DNA of 64,000 nucleotides, taken from positions 10,321,912-10,385,911 of the forward strand of contig CM066920.1 in NCBI GenBank assembly GCA_033964015.1. Reading direction: 5' to 3'. This DNA is from Scolanthus callimorphus. Its lineage: Eukaryota; Cnidaria; Anthozoa; Actiniaria; Edwardsiidae. Within the stretch, counting starts at the first letter, position 1. Each line of letters begins with the position of its first letter. Positions 19,663-31,300 of the stretch are shown here, in pieces. The notes beneath the pieces are model-generated. The model did no database searches, was not told where the DNA came from, and worked only from the letters and a program-made list of their open reading frames with translations. Position numbers and translations under genes: made by a program.

Positions 19663-20464
19663 TAATGTATCAGTCAATTCCAGCGACGACCATGCCCCCC
19701 CCCCGGTTCCCTGGGGTGGGGAATTTGGAAAATTTTGCTGGCCCGGGGTCGGGATTTGTTTTTCTCCAGGGGAGGGGAGGTGGGGAATTTTGGTTCTCTT
19801 TCACGATCTTTTAGCGCGTTGAGTTTTGCGGAACTACAACACCAGTTCACTTCCCTGACCAGTTATAACTATCAATTGGCGTTACAATGTCCCAGTTACA
19901 GAAAATAACGTCACACAAAATATAATGCCGAGCATGGCCCGCATACACCACTCTAGTTTTGAGATTGAGCGATGCCGGGGACGACAAATGAATGGAGTTT
20001 GTAGCCAAATGGCTACAACCGAGAATGGCCGAGAGAAATTAGTGGAGACGTTTTTTGTATGTCACTACTATATTGCAATACCTTAGTAGAAGAAGAATTT
20101 CAATTACGACTTGAGACTGACGGATTTGCTTCACTGTTTACTTGTATTTTGTCTCGTTTCAGAGAGGAGAAATCTAAAAGTATAGTTTAAAAACGAATTA
20201 TAAATGCTCGGACAGAATAAATGGAGTGAATTTCTGAGCGGGAATATTTTGTAGGGAAGCTTTACGCAGTGTCGATGGAATCTTTGTCTTTTCTGGTCCC
20301 GGGGGAGGGGCATTTGTCCAATTTTTGTCTTCCCCGCCGTGGGGTATTTTACACTTTTCCAGCCCCCGGGGTGGGGAATTTTTACTTTTAATTTTAGAAA
20401 TGACCAAAATCCCGGGGGCTGCCCGGGGGGGGCATGGTCGTCGCTGGAATTGACTGATACATTA
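19663..20464. mobile_element. 802-bp TA-flanked element, ATGYAYYAGTCAATT family
   Basis: The ends read ATGTATCAGTCAATTCCAGC, continuing through gacgaccatgccccc, with a long complementary right end and TA on both sides. Blocks of ccccggg and ggggaatttt lie just inside each end, as in relatives at 8767, 33146 and 38320. No coding capacity is seen. Confidence 0.82.
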
Positions 20465-20619
20465 AGTTCTCAATAACCATATTATTGCAATTCATAGCGG
20501 AGCTCCCGCGGGCGCCGAAGGAGCCCCATAGCTACATGCAGGAGAAAAAGGAGCAAAAAAAAGTGTATATGCATCCAAAGATTCTGTCATGGACTTCCGG
20601 TTTGTGCGTTCGTCGTTCG

Positions 20620-21600
20620 TCCGGAATGACGTCATCGAAACTAGAAAAATCAATATCTCAACAAGGCAGCATCGATAGGTGACCAAACTTGGGTAAAGTT
20701 ATTCTGGAGGCAAGGGGGGTGCACTACCAAGGTCACGTGACATGATGTCATCGATGACGTCATCAAAACTAGAAAAGTCAGTATCTCAAGAAGGCAACAT
20801 CGCTAGGTGACCAAACTTGGGTAAAGTTATTTTGGAGGTAAGGGGGGTGCACCACCAAGGTCACGTGACATGACGTCATCGATGACGTCATCGAAACTAG
20901 AAAAGTCAATATCTCAAGAAGGTAACATCGCTAGGTGACCAAACTTGGGTAAAGTTATTTTGGAGGCAAGGGGAGTGCACCACCAAGGTCAGGTGACATG
21001 ACGTCATCGATGACGTCATCAAAACTAGAAAAGTCAATATCTCAAGACGGCAACATCGCTGGGTGACCAAACTTGGGTAAAAATATTTTGGAGGTAAGGG
21101 GGAGTGCACCACCAAGGTCACGTGACATGACGTCATCGATGACGTCATCAAAACTAGAAAAGTCTATATCTCGAGAACGCAACATTGCTAGCTTGGTGAC
21201 CAAACTTGTGTAAAGTTATTTTGGACGCAAGGCGGGTGGACTACCAAGGTCACGTGACATGACGTCATCGATGACGTCATCAAAACTAGAAATGTCAATA
21301 TGTCAAGAAGGTAACATCGCTAGGTTACCAAACTTGGGTAAAGTTATTTTGGAGGCAAGGTTTGGTGCACAAACAGGGTCACGTGACATGACGTCATCAA
21401 AACTAGAAAAGTGAATATCTCAGGAAGGCAACATCGCTAGGTGACCAACTTTGGGTAAGCTTATTTTGGAGGCAAGGGGCACTACCAAGATCACGTGACA
21501 TGACGTCATCGATGACGTTATTAAATCTAGAAAAGTCTATAACTCGAGAAGGCAACATCGCTAGGCGAACAAACTTGGGTACAGTCGAGAAAACACCCGG
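20620..21600. repeat. Array of eight ~128-bp units with CRE and E-box palindromes
   Basis: Units begin at about 20638, 20766, 20893, 21021, 21150, 21281, 21399 and 21522, counted at the word aactagaaaa. Most units contain the perfect 20-bp palindrome TGACGTCATCGATGACGTCA, which holds two copies of the cAMP-response element TGACGTCA, preceded by GGTCACGTGACA, a palindromic E-box. The rest of the unit (e.g. caaacttgggtaaagttatt) is also conserved. The array is bracketed by gcggagctcccg at ~20501 and its complement cgggagctccgc at ~21801, suggesting it is the interior of a transposable element. Unit length varies by a few bases. Confidence 0.9.
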
Positions 21601-22006
21601 AGTATGTGGGTATGGAGCTCTTTGAAATGCAACATAAAAAAATCTGAATTTGCAAGTATGGCAATGGAGAACAAGAATGTTTTCTGTAGCAAGTGACGTC
21701 GCGACAAGTCACATTATCAATCTTTTGCAGGACTTATAATTTTCCCTAGCAACGGCCCAACAAGATAGGTAAACGCACCCTTTTATAAAAATAGTAACCG
21801 GGAGCTCCGCTTTTAGCCAGTGGCTAAATCTATATATTATATTACATGGTATTTTCCGACGCTCGAAGCGCGCCGAAATTTTTAGAGTACTCAATGGAAT
21901 GAACTAGAAAAGCGTTGAAAGAACACCAATTAATTTTGCCTTTTTGTTCTATCAACATAGTTCACTGATTGCCTAATCAAAGCTTGGGAATCTTAATTCT
22001 AAATAT
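21601..22006. other. Spacer between the CRE array and the next hairpin
   Basis: No gene is seen. The word gctcgaagcgcgccgaaatt at ~21861 resembles 39553-39600 (tacgccgaaatttt...gaatgaattagaaaa) and is a dispersed repeat end. Confidence 0.5.
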
Positions 22007-22139
22007 TTACAGAAAAAGTCTACATAACGTAGAGAATATAGTTTAGATATATATTTCGGCTGGCTGGCTGAAGAACTGGTTTTTGAAACTATTTATTTTT
22101 AAAACTATATTCTCTACGTTGTGTCGACTTTTCCTGTAA
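22007..22139. repeat. Hairpin element acagaaaaagtcgacacaac, copy 1
   Basis: The inverted arms contain aacgtagagaatatagtttt and its complement, around a cggctggctggct centre. A second copy is at 22517-22626. Confidence 0.78.
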
Positions 22140-22516
22140 TTTTTACAATGCGCAATAATTTTTTTGGGGAGCCAGAGAGGCTGCATGATTTTATTATTAT
22201 TTTTTCCCGTGTCCCATCACTTTTCTAATGGTCCGTCCCTTAGGCGGCCAACTAACCGCTCTGCTCGGCTACACCGTGCTGAAGAGACCCAAAAACGAAA
22301 CAGCTGTCCACGGTTGCTTATGTACTTTCAGTTTGCACTCTATCATGCCACTGTCCTGTTAAGATTTTTTGCGTAATATCAGCCTTTCCTTATGTTATTC
22401 TTCATCGAGCAAGTAAAAAAAAAACTTTTTTGGGAAACCACTCGGCAACTTCCCCTGCTTGCATACATTGGAACGGTTGAGTTATAGTCGACAGTAAGTC
22501 AGATAATCCTAAATAT

Positions 22517-22626
22517 TTACAGAAAAAATCGACACAACGAAGAGAATATAGTTTTAAGTGCAACATTTCGGCTGGCTGGCTAAATAACTGTTTTTTAAAA
22601 CTATATTCTCTAGTTGTGTCTGTAAC
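22517..22626. repeat. Hairpin element acagaaaaagtcgacacaac, copy 2 (right end truncated)
   Basis: It has the same arms as 22007-22139 and the same central cggctggctggct word. The right end lacks the final gacttttcc of copy 1. Confidence 0.75.
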
Positions 22627-22880
22627 TTTTTACACGAAACGAGATGCAAATCCGGTGCGATTTATGTGCTCTCTTTTCTTCAAATCGCATCAAGTTGCAA
22701 AAGAGTTTCGAACATGTTTGAAAACTCCGCGACCTATCATACGAGAAAAAATCGCGGCAGATCGCGCCGAGTTGCACCTAGTTTACATTAGTGATTTTGA
22801 GTTGACGCGTACGTGCGAGAAACATAGCGGCGACTCACGTGACAAAAATTGCAGCAAAAATTGCAAGTGTCGGGCCTTCA
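22627..22880. repeat. Dispersed ttgcaagtgtaaac-type element, copies at 37915-38180 and 59725-59770
   Basis: Shared words are gtgattttgagttgacgcgt, cgtgcgagaaa and cagcaaaaattgcaagtgt. The copy at 37915-38180 is in the opposite orientation. Both copies have an open frame with similar peptides (YISDFELTRTCEK), but this follows from nucleotide similarity of the repeat and is not evidence of a gene. Confidence 0.65.
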
Positions 22881-22881
22881 A

Positions 22882-23106
22882 TAGGCCATTTGCACTAACT
22901 GGGTCACGTGACCCAATGCCATACATTCTGAATAAAATCTTGAAAATTCAATTCGCTGCCATTTGCTCCAGGTTAGAGATTTTAAGCTGAAACTTGAGTT
23001 TTTGACTAATATCAATTGGTTCTTTGTATTTCTGGAATTGATTTTGACAAAACATCTCGTTTAGAGGTAGTTGGAGTCACGTGACCCAGTTAGTGCAAAT
23101 GGCCTA
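22882..23106. mobile_element. 225-bp TA-flanked MITE with ggccatttgcactaactggg ends
   Basis: The left end continues into tcacgtgac and the right end is the exact complement over ~30 bp, with TA outside each. The inverted ends each contain the E-box palindrome gtcacgtgac. Confidence 0.85.
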
Positions 23107-25027
23107 TAGGGTTTCAATTTTATGTTCACGTAACATGACGTCACCGATAAGAATTAAACACATACATTTGGCAATGTTATTTACAATATGTGGTCATCCG
23201 ACCTGATGAAATAATCCATTATGTGAGAAAATGGCTCTCCTTTGATTTGCAAATTTGGAACGCCTGAATAAAACTCGGTGATGGCCATTTCAATAATTAC
23301 AACAGTATTCTTTAAAATAAGCTGATTAATCATTTTTATTTTGTAGTCACAGAGGAGGGTGTAATGCGTCTTCCTCCAACAGCCTCTCTATATGGCGCTT
23401 AATTTCAAATCCCATTCCTCTCGATTCTCATCGTTTTTCACTTGTTTCAGTATAACACATTTCATTTCACAGTTTATTTTAAAACCTTTACATGAGTAAC
23501 AGAATTCCCCTTTGATTGCGACCGACTGGATTACCCTGATGACTAACTTTAACTGTTGGTTTATGGTAGGATAAAAAACGAGGTTTTTCATGGTCTCTGT
23601 CAGGTTTTGGAGACCTCGGCGACACACCCTACCTGAAAATCAGTTGATTACCCCTTCCCCCGGGCTTTTCACACGTATGTTGTTCGACTCAAAAGTCTGA
23701 GTAGCAGTTTGCCGTTATTTATGCTGTCTTTATACTGTCTTGATTAGCTTGTCCTCATGCATCAGTGAACAGGACAAAATCCCGGCAGGGGAACTCCCCT
23801 ATGTTTGGGGCGGGGGTGCTCGTCGGGAACTTTCGATTTACCCCTAAAAAGGTGCCAAAAATAGCGTCGCTTAGTTGATTTTGACCTCTAAAATGTGCCA
23901 ACAAGACTTTCCCTCGTAATTTTCTATCGTATTTTTTTACGAGGAAAATACGTCTGAAATTCAGGCTACCATAAGTGTGATTTGCTAGAACGGACATCTA
24001 AGAGGTACCTATCTGGAAAAAAAATTTGCTCCCTAAAAGGTACCAGGGGCCGGTTCCTAGAATGTCAGATAAGAGTTATCAGTAGATAAATGCTTATTCA
24101 ACAGATAACTTTTATCCGTGGATAACTTTATCCAACCTTTCAGGAATCGGGCCCAGAGGCCTGATTTTTTAAAATCGGTTTAAATACGACAAGCACCCCC
24201 GCCCAATATTTTTGCATATTTTTCGTCTTATTTGAATTCCTTACTATCATGTACTTTGTGTGCTATAAACATTAAATATCAAATGGTCAAATTGGCCACG
24301 TAATACTTTGGCCGACCTGGGTCAAAATACGTCATCAGTATGGAATGTTTGGCTTGAGCGCGCAGACGCCTCTGTGCGAGTCTCTTTCGACGAGCGCGTT
24401 GTCTTTCACAGGCTACTAGAAAATTCAACTGTTGAAGACTACTGGAACCAAGTGCCGAGATAGAATTAACGGCTTGCCATTTAACAGTTAAAGTAGCTGT
24501 TGATTAGGCTGCTGTGTATCACTAGACCAATCCCTGCTCATCGTATTCCTTGGAATATCTGTCTCCAGCTTGACGCAGTGATCCTGTGAGATCTTGATTA
24601 TCTCATCTTATCCTGAACTTGATCTGTCGGATCAAACCATGGTTTCACCATCATCTGCCGCTAGCAGAAGATCTTCTTCGTGATCCATGCGGTGATAGAC
24701 GATTTGGTCGATTTTGTCAGGCACCTACGAGAAAAGGTATACATTATTCATAAATTACGATTATCATCATTTTGGGGGCGTGACTATTTAACAATTCATG
24801 GCCGTAGCAAGCCTCCGAAAACTGGGGGGGGGGGGGGAGGAGTACACAACATATAAAAAACTCAAGGTAGTTTTTGGGGAGGTTGAAACTCTTTTGCGCG
24901 CGAAGCGCCCCGAAAAAGTTAGAGCCCAGCATGTGACATTACCACATGTTTGGGGAACTTTGATATGCAGGGTGCAAAATCGGGAGTTTTTAGGATTGTA
25001 TGAGCCCCTAAGAGCGCTACGGCCCTG
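23107..25027. other. Repeat-rich spacer with no recognised gene
   Basis: It includes the G/C-run repeat at 23780-24210 (shared with 15455) and a possible short element at 24799-25025 with ggccgtagcaagc and a near-complementary agcgctacggcc end. I found no supportable coding exon. Confidence 0.5.
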
Positions 25028-25320
25028 CAATTAGACTACGAGTTCGAGTTTTCTATGAATCAATAGATAGTTAACGAGGCGCGTAGCGCCGAGTTGACTA
25101 TTTGACTCATAGAAAACGAGAACAAGTAGTCTAATTGTTTTAGTAGAAACCCACTAGCATACTACCTTCGAGTTGTTGCTAAAACGTATTTATTTTCAGG
25201 GTTTTAGAAGGTTTTGCGCTAGCGTTTTCGCTACTCACTATCTATTACGTGATAGATAGTGAGTAGCGGAGCCAATCAGATTGCAGGATTCGTGATAGTA
25301 TGCGAGGTTTCTACTAAACC
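25028..25320. repeat. Two adjacent inverted-repeat elements
   Basis: The first (25028-25137) has arms caattagactacgagttcga and its near complement. The second (~25138-25320) has ends ttttagtagaaacc and ggtttctactaaa and an inner near-perfect palindrome around ctatctattacgtgatagat. Both look like small non-autonomous DNA elements. Confidence 0.7.
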
Positions 25321-25773
25321 GCTTTATACTGCGCGCTTAAATTGGTCTAAATATATGCTTTATTTCACCGATAGAAGTACATAATGGTTCGTCACATAAA
25401 GTTGCGTTCTAATGCTTACGTATAGACTGACTGGATCGCAGCGCATTTGCGCTGTTTTCTTGTATTTTTGTTTCGAAAATCAATAATGCACGTTGTAATA
25501 ATAATGCATGTTGCGACAGACAACGGTGTTTGTACCAAGTGCAGTATTTACTGAAAAAAAATCCGGGTCGTTTTCAAATGGCTGCATCATAGAGGTCCCT
25601 TATGCATATCCCATCATGCAGTGCGCACATCAAGGGTGGTACCCAATGTTTCGCGCAATACATGCTGGTAGAAAGAGGCGTGCGCTTAGCTGGAATCTCG
25701 CGCTATGCGATGATTTAACCACTTGATCATCTGCAGTAGAGTTCAAAACTAATCTAGATAGGGCTAGTCGTTA

Positions 25774-25900
25774 TTAGGCCCATCACCAACCGGGAGCCTT
25801 TGCGCCACGTTTTCTTTTGTTTTCAAATTGATCCATTGTTTTTCGGCTGCTCTGATTGGCTAAGAGTCCGCAAAGGCTCTCGGTTGGTGATGGGCCTTTA
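25774..25900. mobile_element. 127-bp MITE with aggcccatcaccaaccggga ends
   Basis: The inverted ends are ~32 bp, covering gcctttgcg on the left and cgcaaaggc on the right, with TTA/TAA-like flanks. An attggctaagag box lies in the middle. Confidence 0.8.
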
Positions 25901-26342
25901 AACAGTTACTATAAAAAAATTAAACTTAGAAATAACCACCACTAGCGCAGGAACAGATAACATGGACAGATAACGGCGGTCTCCGAGTCAGATTAATTAG
26001 ATATCCAGCATATCTCCCTCGTGATAATCATATAACATAATATAACAGTTGCGTATATTGAACTTTGACCAGTATACCAGACAGGATGAAATATTTTCAT
26101 CCTCTTAATATACCGCCGAAATGCACTGTAATAGCTATGTAATTCAGTCGAGAAAACAACAGTCGACAGAGAAGACGAGAATCTCCTGCAATCTTTGCCA
26201 TCGCCTACAGTGCAGTCTGTCTCATTGTGTCGCTTTTTTTGTTCCTGCTGTGCGCTCCCTTCCCAAATTAAACAACAGATATCAGAAATGAAACGTTATC
26301 GTCGCGCATATTTTTCCTATGCAAATTAACAAGCTGCCTTAC

Positions 26343-26654
26343 CGTCTCAATATTGAGTGGATCACAGCATTTTCCCGCCTTGAAGCAGCACACTGCAGCC
26401 CATAAGCTGGTCCCGATCTCGGCGATCGCCAGTGCTATAATGAGCGCCACTAGCGACAGCTTCGCTTTACACTGCACCGCGGTGGGATGAGAAGTCACCG
26501 GTTCAAGCAGCATGTCAGTCGGCTCCGAAAGCAAGTTTATGTGCGCAAAGCATGGTGATCTATTTACTAGCTGCGCCATTGCGTAACCATAGCAACTGAG
26601 TAATACGATGGCCAGAATGGTTGACGTGACGGAGAATCCCATGTAAACCGCGAT
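26343..26654 (-). CDS. MS4A-like protein exon with helices 3 and 4
   Basis: The acceptor ttttttattccag precedes IAVYMGFSV, and the donor gtaagg follows CCDPLNIET. It is 312 nt, phase 0 at both ends. The ATG overlapping the acceptor is not needed as a start. Confidence 0.62.
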
Positions 26655-28376
26655 CTGGAATAAAAAAGACATGTTACCGGCTTGGAGCTGTATAGGGAAA
26701 AATCATTTTTGTTTTCCAACTACAAATTTGATTTTACCAACTGTTGATTTATATTTCCAGCTCATAAATTTTGTCTACGGTCACGGTAACCGTGATTTTG
26801 GTCAGATAAGAGATGGAAAAATATTGTCCTCGCGCGCACGCTACAAGAACCAATCAGAACACAGAATTCGTTATCGTGCACTCAGAGAAAAAAAATATAA
26901 GATTGTTATTTGCCAGATTACACTGGGGTCATATGGATATGTAAAATTTTGGCGGCCGATGTTCCCAGACTTGCTGGTCGGTAATTGAATTACGCTGGGC
27001 CCCAACGGCGCCACTGTCAACCAAGCGGCTGTCAACACAAATACCGAGCGTAGGGTCCTCGTACTGGTTCTTTAACGCCCCACGCCCGAAATAGGTAGGG
27101 TGTGATGCCGAGACAGTAGATGTGAAATACAGTAGAACAAAGAGGTAGAGTGTCATCTGGGAGCCTCAGAGTTTTTTTTCTCACAGTAGAACAAAGTATG
27201 ATTCACAATATGAAACAGTTTTGGTAGGGTGTGATGCCGAGACAGTAGATATGAAACACAGTAGAACAAAAAGGTAGAGTGTCATCTGGGAGCTCAGAGT
27301 TTTTTTCTCACAGTAGAACAAAGTATGATTCACAATATGAACCAGTTTGAACACTACCAGGACAGAAAGAAAATTTCCTCTGTCCCGGCCGAGAGTCCAT
27401 CCCGTGTCACAGCGAGCACACTGATCCAAACGTGCGTGACACAAGGAAGCACGAAGTGCGTGACATAATGGACTAGTACATATAGTGTGTGTTTTTTGTT
27501 GCCACCATAGATAGAGTTGAATGGTTAGGAACCTCGGGAAACTTCAAAGGATGCCCACAATTACGCAGGCTTGATGGTAAGAGGGGCACTGACAGTGCAC
27601 AATCTTGTGTGCCCATCTAAACTTGTCTGAGTGCACACTGAAACTTACTGGCTGAATGTTGGTACTTATTACAGTTAAATTTCATAACAATCTCATTTAT
27701 TAAACTATGCTGCCACTCAATAAGATACAAGAGTGCGCATCAGTCTGAAATGGCTCTATGCTGCTCTTGCGCTAAGAACATGCAACGACTGCTTCCTGGT
27801 GCTTCAGATTTCTCCCACGCGCAACATACGCATTTTTGCGCCCTTTTCTTTATCAAGCGCTTCTTAGCAGCGCCCCAGAGCTGTCTTTCTGTGTCTCCTC
27901 CCTCTCCTCTCCCTTCTTCTAGCAGGTCACAGTAGTTACAAGTGCAAGTCTGTTCTAGTTCGTTTGTTTTGTCACGAAAATACATGAAAAAAAAAATCAA
28001 TTACCACATTGGATCGCAAGTTGGCGTTTTACATAAATAACCACACTTGGGAGCAAAATTACTACAACAACGATCACTCGACCGAACATCAAACATATGG
28101 GTTTTATTCGTTTCAGCGGTCTTCCTTTAATAAATAAAACAAACCATGGCTTAAAAAAGAGGGCCTTTAAGCTGTAGCAGTACTCGGAAATGGATGAAGA
28201 GCGGATAGGCTGTACCTACTTGGGTGCGCATCAATGTTCGGTTTTAGTTTTCGTGCTTGTTTCCTGTCCTCAATGAAACCTTGGCTATGTAATTTCAAAC
28301 TCACCAGTACAATCTTGGGTGTATTTTCGTGGCGACAGCGACTTGCTGTGCAACCAATGGCTCCCGCAGCGCAAAT
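26343..28376 (-). CDS. MS4A-like four-transmembrane protein, two internal exons (partial)
   Basis: Two exons join in phase 0: 28376-28305 (24 codons, ICAAGAIGCTASRCRHENTP then KIVL) and 26654-26343 (104 codons). The junction falls inside a hydrophobic helix (KIVL + IAVYMGFSVTSTILAIVLLS). A second helix follows (SLVALIIALAIAEIGTSLW then AAVCCFKAGKCC). The order short Gly/Ala helix, helix, loop, helix ending in Cys-rich FKAGKCC, and the E-x-G-x-S-L pattern of the last helix, resemble helices 2-4 of the MS4A/CD20 family. Those are plasma- or endo-membrane proteins whose invertebrate roles are poorly known. First and last exons are not identified. Possible upstream pieces are given at 29640-29760 and 31355-31481. 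Family assignment is by pattern only. Confidence 0.6.
26929..27156 (-). CDS. Possible small secreted protein ORF (75 codons) in the MS4A-like intron
   Basis: The ORF opens with a good signal-peptide pattern (MTLYLFVLLYFTSTVSA, with likely cleavage before SHPT) followed by 54 polar residues (YFGRGALKNQYEDPTLG...). The first part lies in a tandem duplication, so a second signal-peptide start exists at ~27285. A cag precedes the ATG, so it could instead be an exon. No homologue is recognised. It could be chance. Confidence 0.3.
   Translation of the reverse strand: MTLYLFVLLYFTSTVSASHPTYFGRGALKNQYEDPTLGICVDSRLVDSGAVGAQRNSITDQQVWEHRPPKFYISI
27094..27349. repeat. Tandem duplication, 138-bp period, covering a signal-peptide-like start
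   Basis: Two copies (27094-27231 and 27232-27349) share ggtagggtgtgatgccgaga, gaggtagagtgtcatctggg and cacagtagaacaaagtatga with few differences. On the - strand each copy encodes MTLYLFVLL-type residues, and copy-to-copy differences in that stretch include Y/C and T/I changes. Confidence 0.88.
28305..28376 (-). CDS. MS4A-like protein exon with helix 2
   Basis: This is a 72-nt symmetrical exon between ttttag and gtgagt. It is open in the frame ICAAGAIGCTASRCRHENTP and matches the phase of the downstream exon. It is short, so the evidence is moderate. Confidence 0.5.
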
Positions 28377-31300
28377 CTAAAACATATAATATCCAAAGGA
28401 AAAGATGCTATGTTATACGCCGTTCAATATATATACGATTGTAGTGTTGATGCCCGTAAACAGCTGTAAACCTTTCTGTTCAATTAGCGACACACTTTTC
28501 TTTATTTAACGTCGTGTAAATATAAACGCAGTTCTAGTGTTTATAAAACTGATCATGCTAACTTTTTTTTATTAACTATCAGTGTAGTACTTAAAATACA
28601 GCCGCTATTTTCCCTTACCATCTTTGAGAAACTGCGCGCAGAAATTCGCCGGAGCGCAAACGCCTGTCACAATATTGGTTGGACATATAAGTACATTGTG
28701 TTCATTCAAGTTTTTTCTCTTTTTATTATTATTTTTTGTCCTTGCAACGGGAGAAAAGTGAGCGTTCTTGCTCCGGATATACACTGATAGGTGTACAAAT
28801 ATGTATCAGCGTTAAATAACAGAACTGATAGCCAACGGTGCATAATCTAGATGCGCCTGATTCTTTAGACATTTCTGGAATAGGCAAGCGTGCAACAGGC
28901 GCCGTGTACTTCAGCTGTTTACAGTACAGAAAAACCTACTCAAAAATATTTTCTACCTCACTCGAGTGTTTTTGTAAAAAGCTAATGAAACAGATGCTGT
29001 TTTTTATTTCCCCCATTGTACCTGTATAAACAAACGGCAAGAAATAAAAATGGATATCTCTCTTTTCGTTTTTGACAAATAAGTAAGCCCACCTTAAAGT
29101 GAAAATACCATTTCATTGACCAAAATATCTAGAGGCAGTTTACCGGGATGAGCTGCGATTTATGGAATTTACCCATGAGGATGGTAAGAAAGGGAAAAAT
29201 AATGTTCAGAATCCCAAAGAAAATATTTGTTTTGATTTTTGATGCATTTGAATGAAAATGTGGATGTTCCGTTACTTTTCTTTGTTATTGCCTTCGGCGG
29301 GCTGCAGTGTTTTATTATTACAGACTCGCAAAACACCTAGGGGAATCGTTGAGCTAAGCTCGTATCGCTGGTAGCAAGGATATGCAAATATGCTCGGTAA
29401 AAATGCTTTAATATTCGCGCCTATACGTGCTTAATACCAAAAAAAATCCGATAACAGCTGTATTGGATAATACCGAGAAGGGAACGAAGATAAAAAGACC
29501 TTTCCGCCTTACAAATTTATAGAGAATAAGAATTGGCGCCGATTTGGAGGGAGTAAAAATAGGATAAAAGCTAAGGTTTATTAAAGTAATAGCATATACA
29601 AGAGTTTGTTGTTCTTTTTACTAGTGAGAAATGACTTAATGGGAATATTTTCCGTTTCAGGATTTCTGGATTTTTCGCTAGGTAATAGGAGAGTGCGCCA
29701 TTCATTAGGAAAAAGAACCCGATAGCAAAAATTATAGTATTTGATCCAGATAATTGCTAAATATCCATTATTATCATATTGGACATATTTGTCTCGGTCA
29801 TAAAACTGAGAACAACTAAATGAATTTGAAAACGAAAAAATGTCCCCAGGTTTTGGAAAGGATCAGAGTTTTTTAGCCTTTGATCTGCAATTAGAGTCCG
29901 AGTATGATTTTTCTAATAACGCCGGAGTGATAAGTAACTAAAGCAGGAAGGAACAAAACCTTTGTCGCCCGCGGACATAAAATGCTTCGGCAAATAGCCG
30001 ATACACGTTAGTTTGAGTGGATGAAAAATTTTACAAATCCCCACAGCATCGCTACTATCAGTACCATATTCAATTTGATCTCACAGCGAGAAGCGCGAGC
30101 AATTATGCGCTTTTTCTACATGACTTCTGCTCTTCAAATTAAATGCGCAAAGCTTAAAAAAGATGTAATAAGGCACTAATTACATGGACTTACACGTTTA
30201 CCTATGGCTGTCTTTGCTCTTTTTCCGTTTCCGTTTATTTTTTGCGAGGATGAGTGACTTAGACAAATATCATGGCTTGATCAGATGTCAAAAAGCTACG
30301 CTCTGGATCTGATTCTTGATTAAAAGAATAATCTCTCGTCGCTTACCCAAATTCCGCACCAAATACCCAGAGAAAGTTCGACTGTGAAGATCCTTGGGGT
30401 GTCTTCGGTTCTGTCTGCAAGTCCGAGAATCAAGCAAAGTACCCCAAGTAAAAGTTGAACAAGTGAGGAGGCCCGAGTCGCCTTACGACTGAACGCCATG
30501 ACTCTTTCGCTGTGCGAACACCACCAGGAGGTTTCCTAGTATCGATAAGAAAATTGTGTTACGGCGAGAGCTTATGAAGTGACGTTCTTGCAGCCGGGAA
30601 GACATAAAGTAGTTTGATTGTAGCCTGAAGTGTAATGAATGAGCCATTAGAATAACAACAAAACACCGCATATATACATAACATGAGAGCGCATGCGCGT
30701 TACAAAGCGGAGCAATTAAAAATACGGCGATTTGAAAATGTCACCAAATTGCAATGACCACTTAGCATTATCCTTTAATGACGTTCCTGCTACTACTAGT
30801 CAGTATTTTAGCGCCATATGGTTGTTTTAGAATTTTTTTATTGCACATCGCTTGCTTCATAGTCAATCATTTCATTCACATTAATGGCTCTTACAGTAAT
30901 TATTGCTCTCGGAGGGGATTACAGACCAGATAAGAATCGCCTTTGCTATCTTCGCATAATCTCCCCCCTGTACTCGTTATTATACTCGCACAAAAGCCTG
31001 GTAATGATAATGGAAAGCGTTTATAATTCCTCTCCTGCAGAGGATGAAAGATCGTTTTTCATTGCGATTTATTCTTCGAAGTTTAATGCGTTAAAGTCGC
31101 AATGGGAATCGATGGAAAATCTCTATTACACTAGAAAATACCCCCGCAGTTCTATGTACGGCAATATATTTCAAGTACAATTAGTGCGCGTTCAAAATCG
31201 GAGCCTTCTAATATAAGTTCGTTTTTGCGCGCACATAAAAAAAAGATGAGCTTTATGAAGAAAGCTGAAGTGAGTCTAAAGTAATAAATGGTATAAAGTT

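Noticed and set aside
20620..21600. CRISPR-like array
   Set aside because: Units are contiguous diverged tandem repeats with no short repeat/unique spacer structure, in animal DNA.
22616..22990. Open frame with a peptide similar to one at 37920-38183
   Set aside because: The similarity is explained by a shared dispersed repeat in opposite orientation, and the frame runs past the repeat into a MITE.
28620..28690. Possible extra exon (CPTNIVTGVCAPANFCAQ) with a gtaagg donor on the - strand
   Set aside because: Its phase does not match the MS4A-like exon downstream and the acceptor is unclear.
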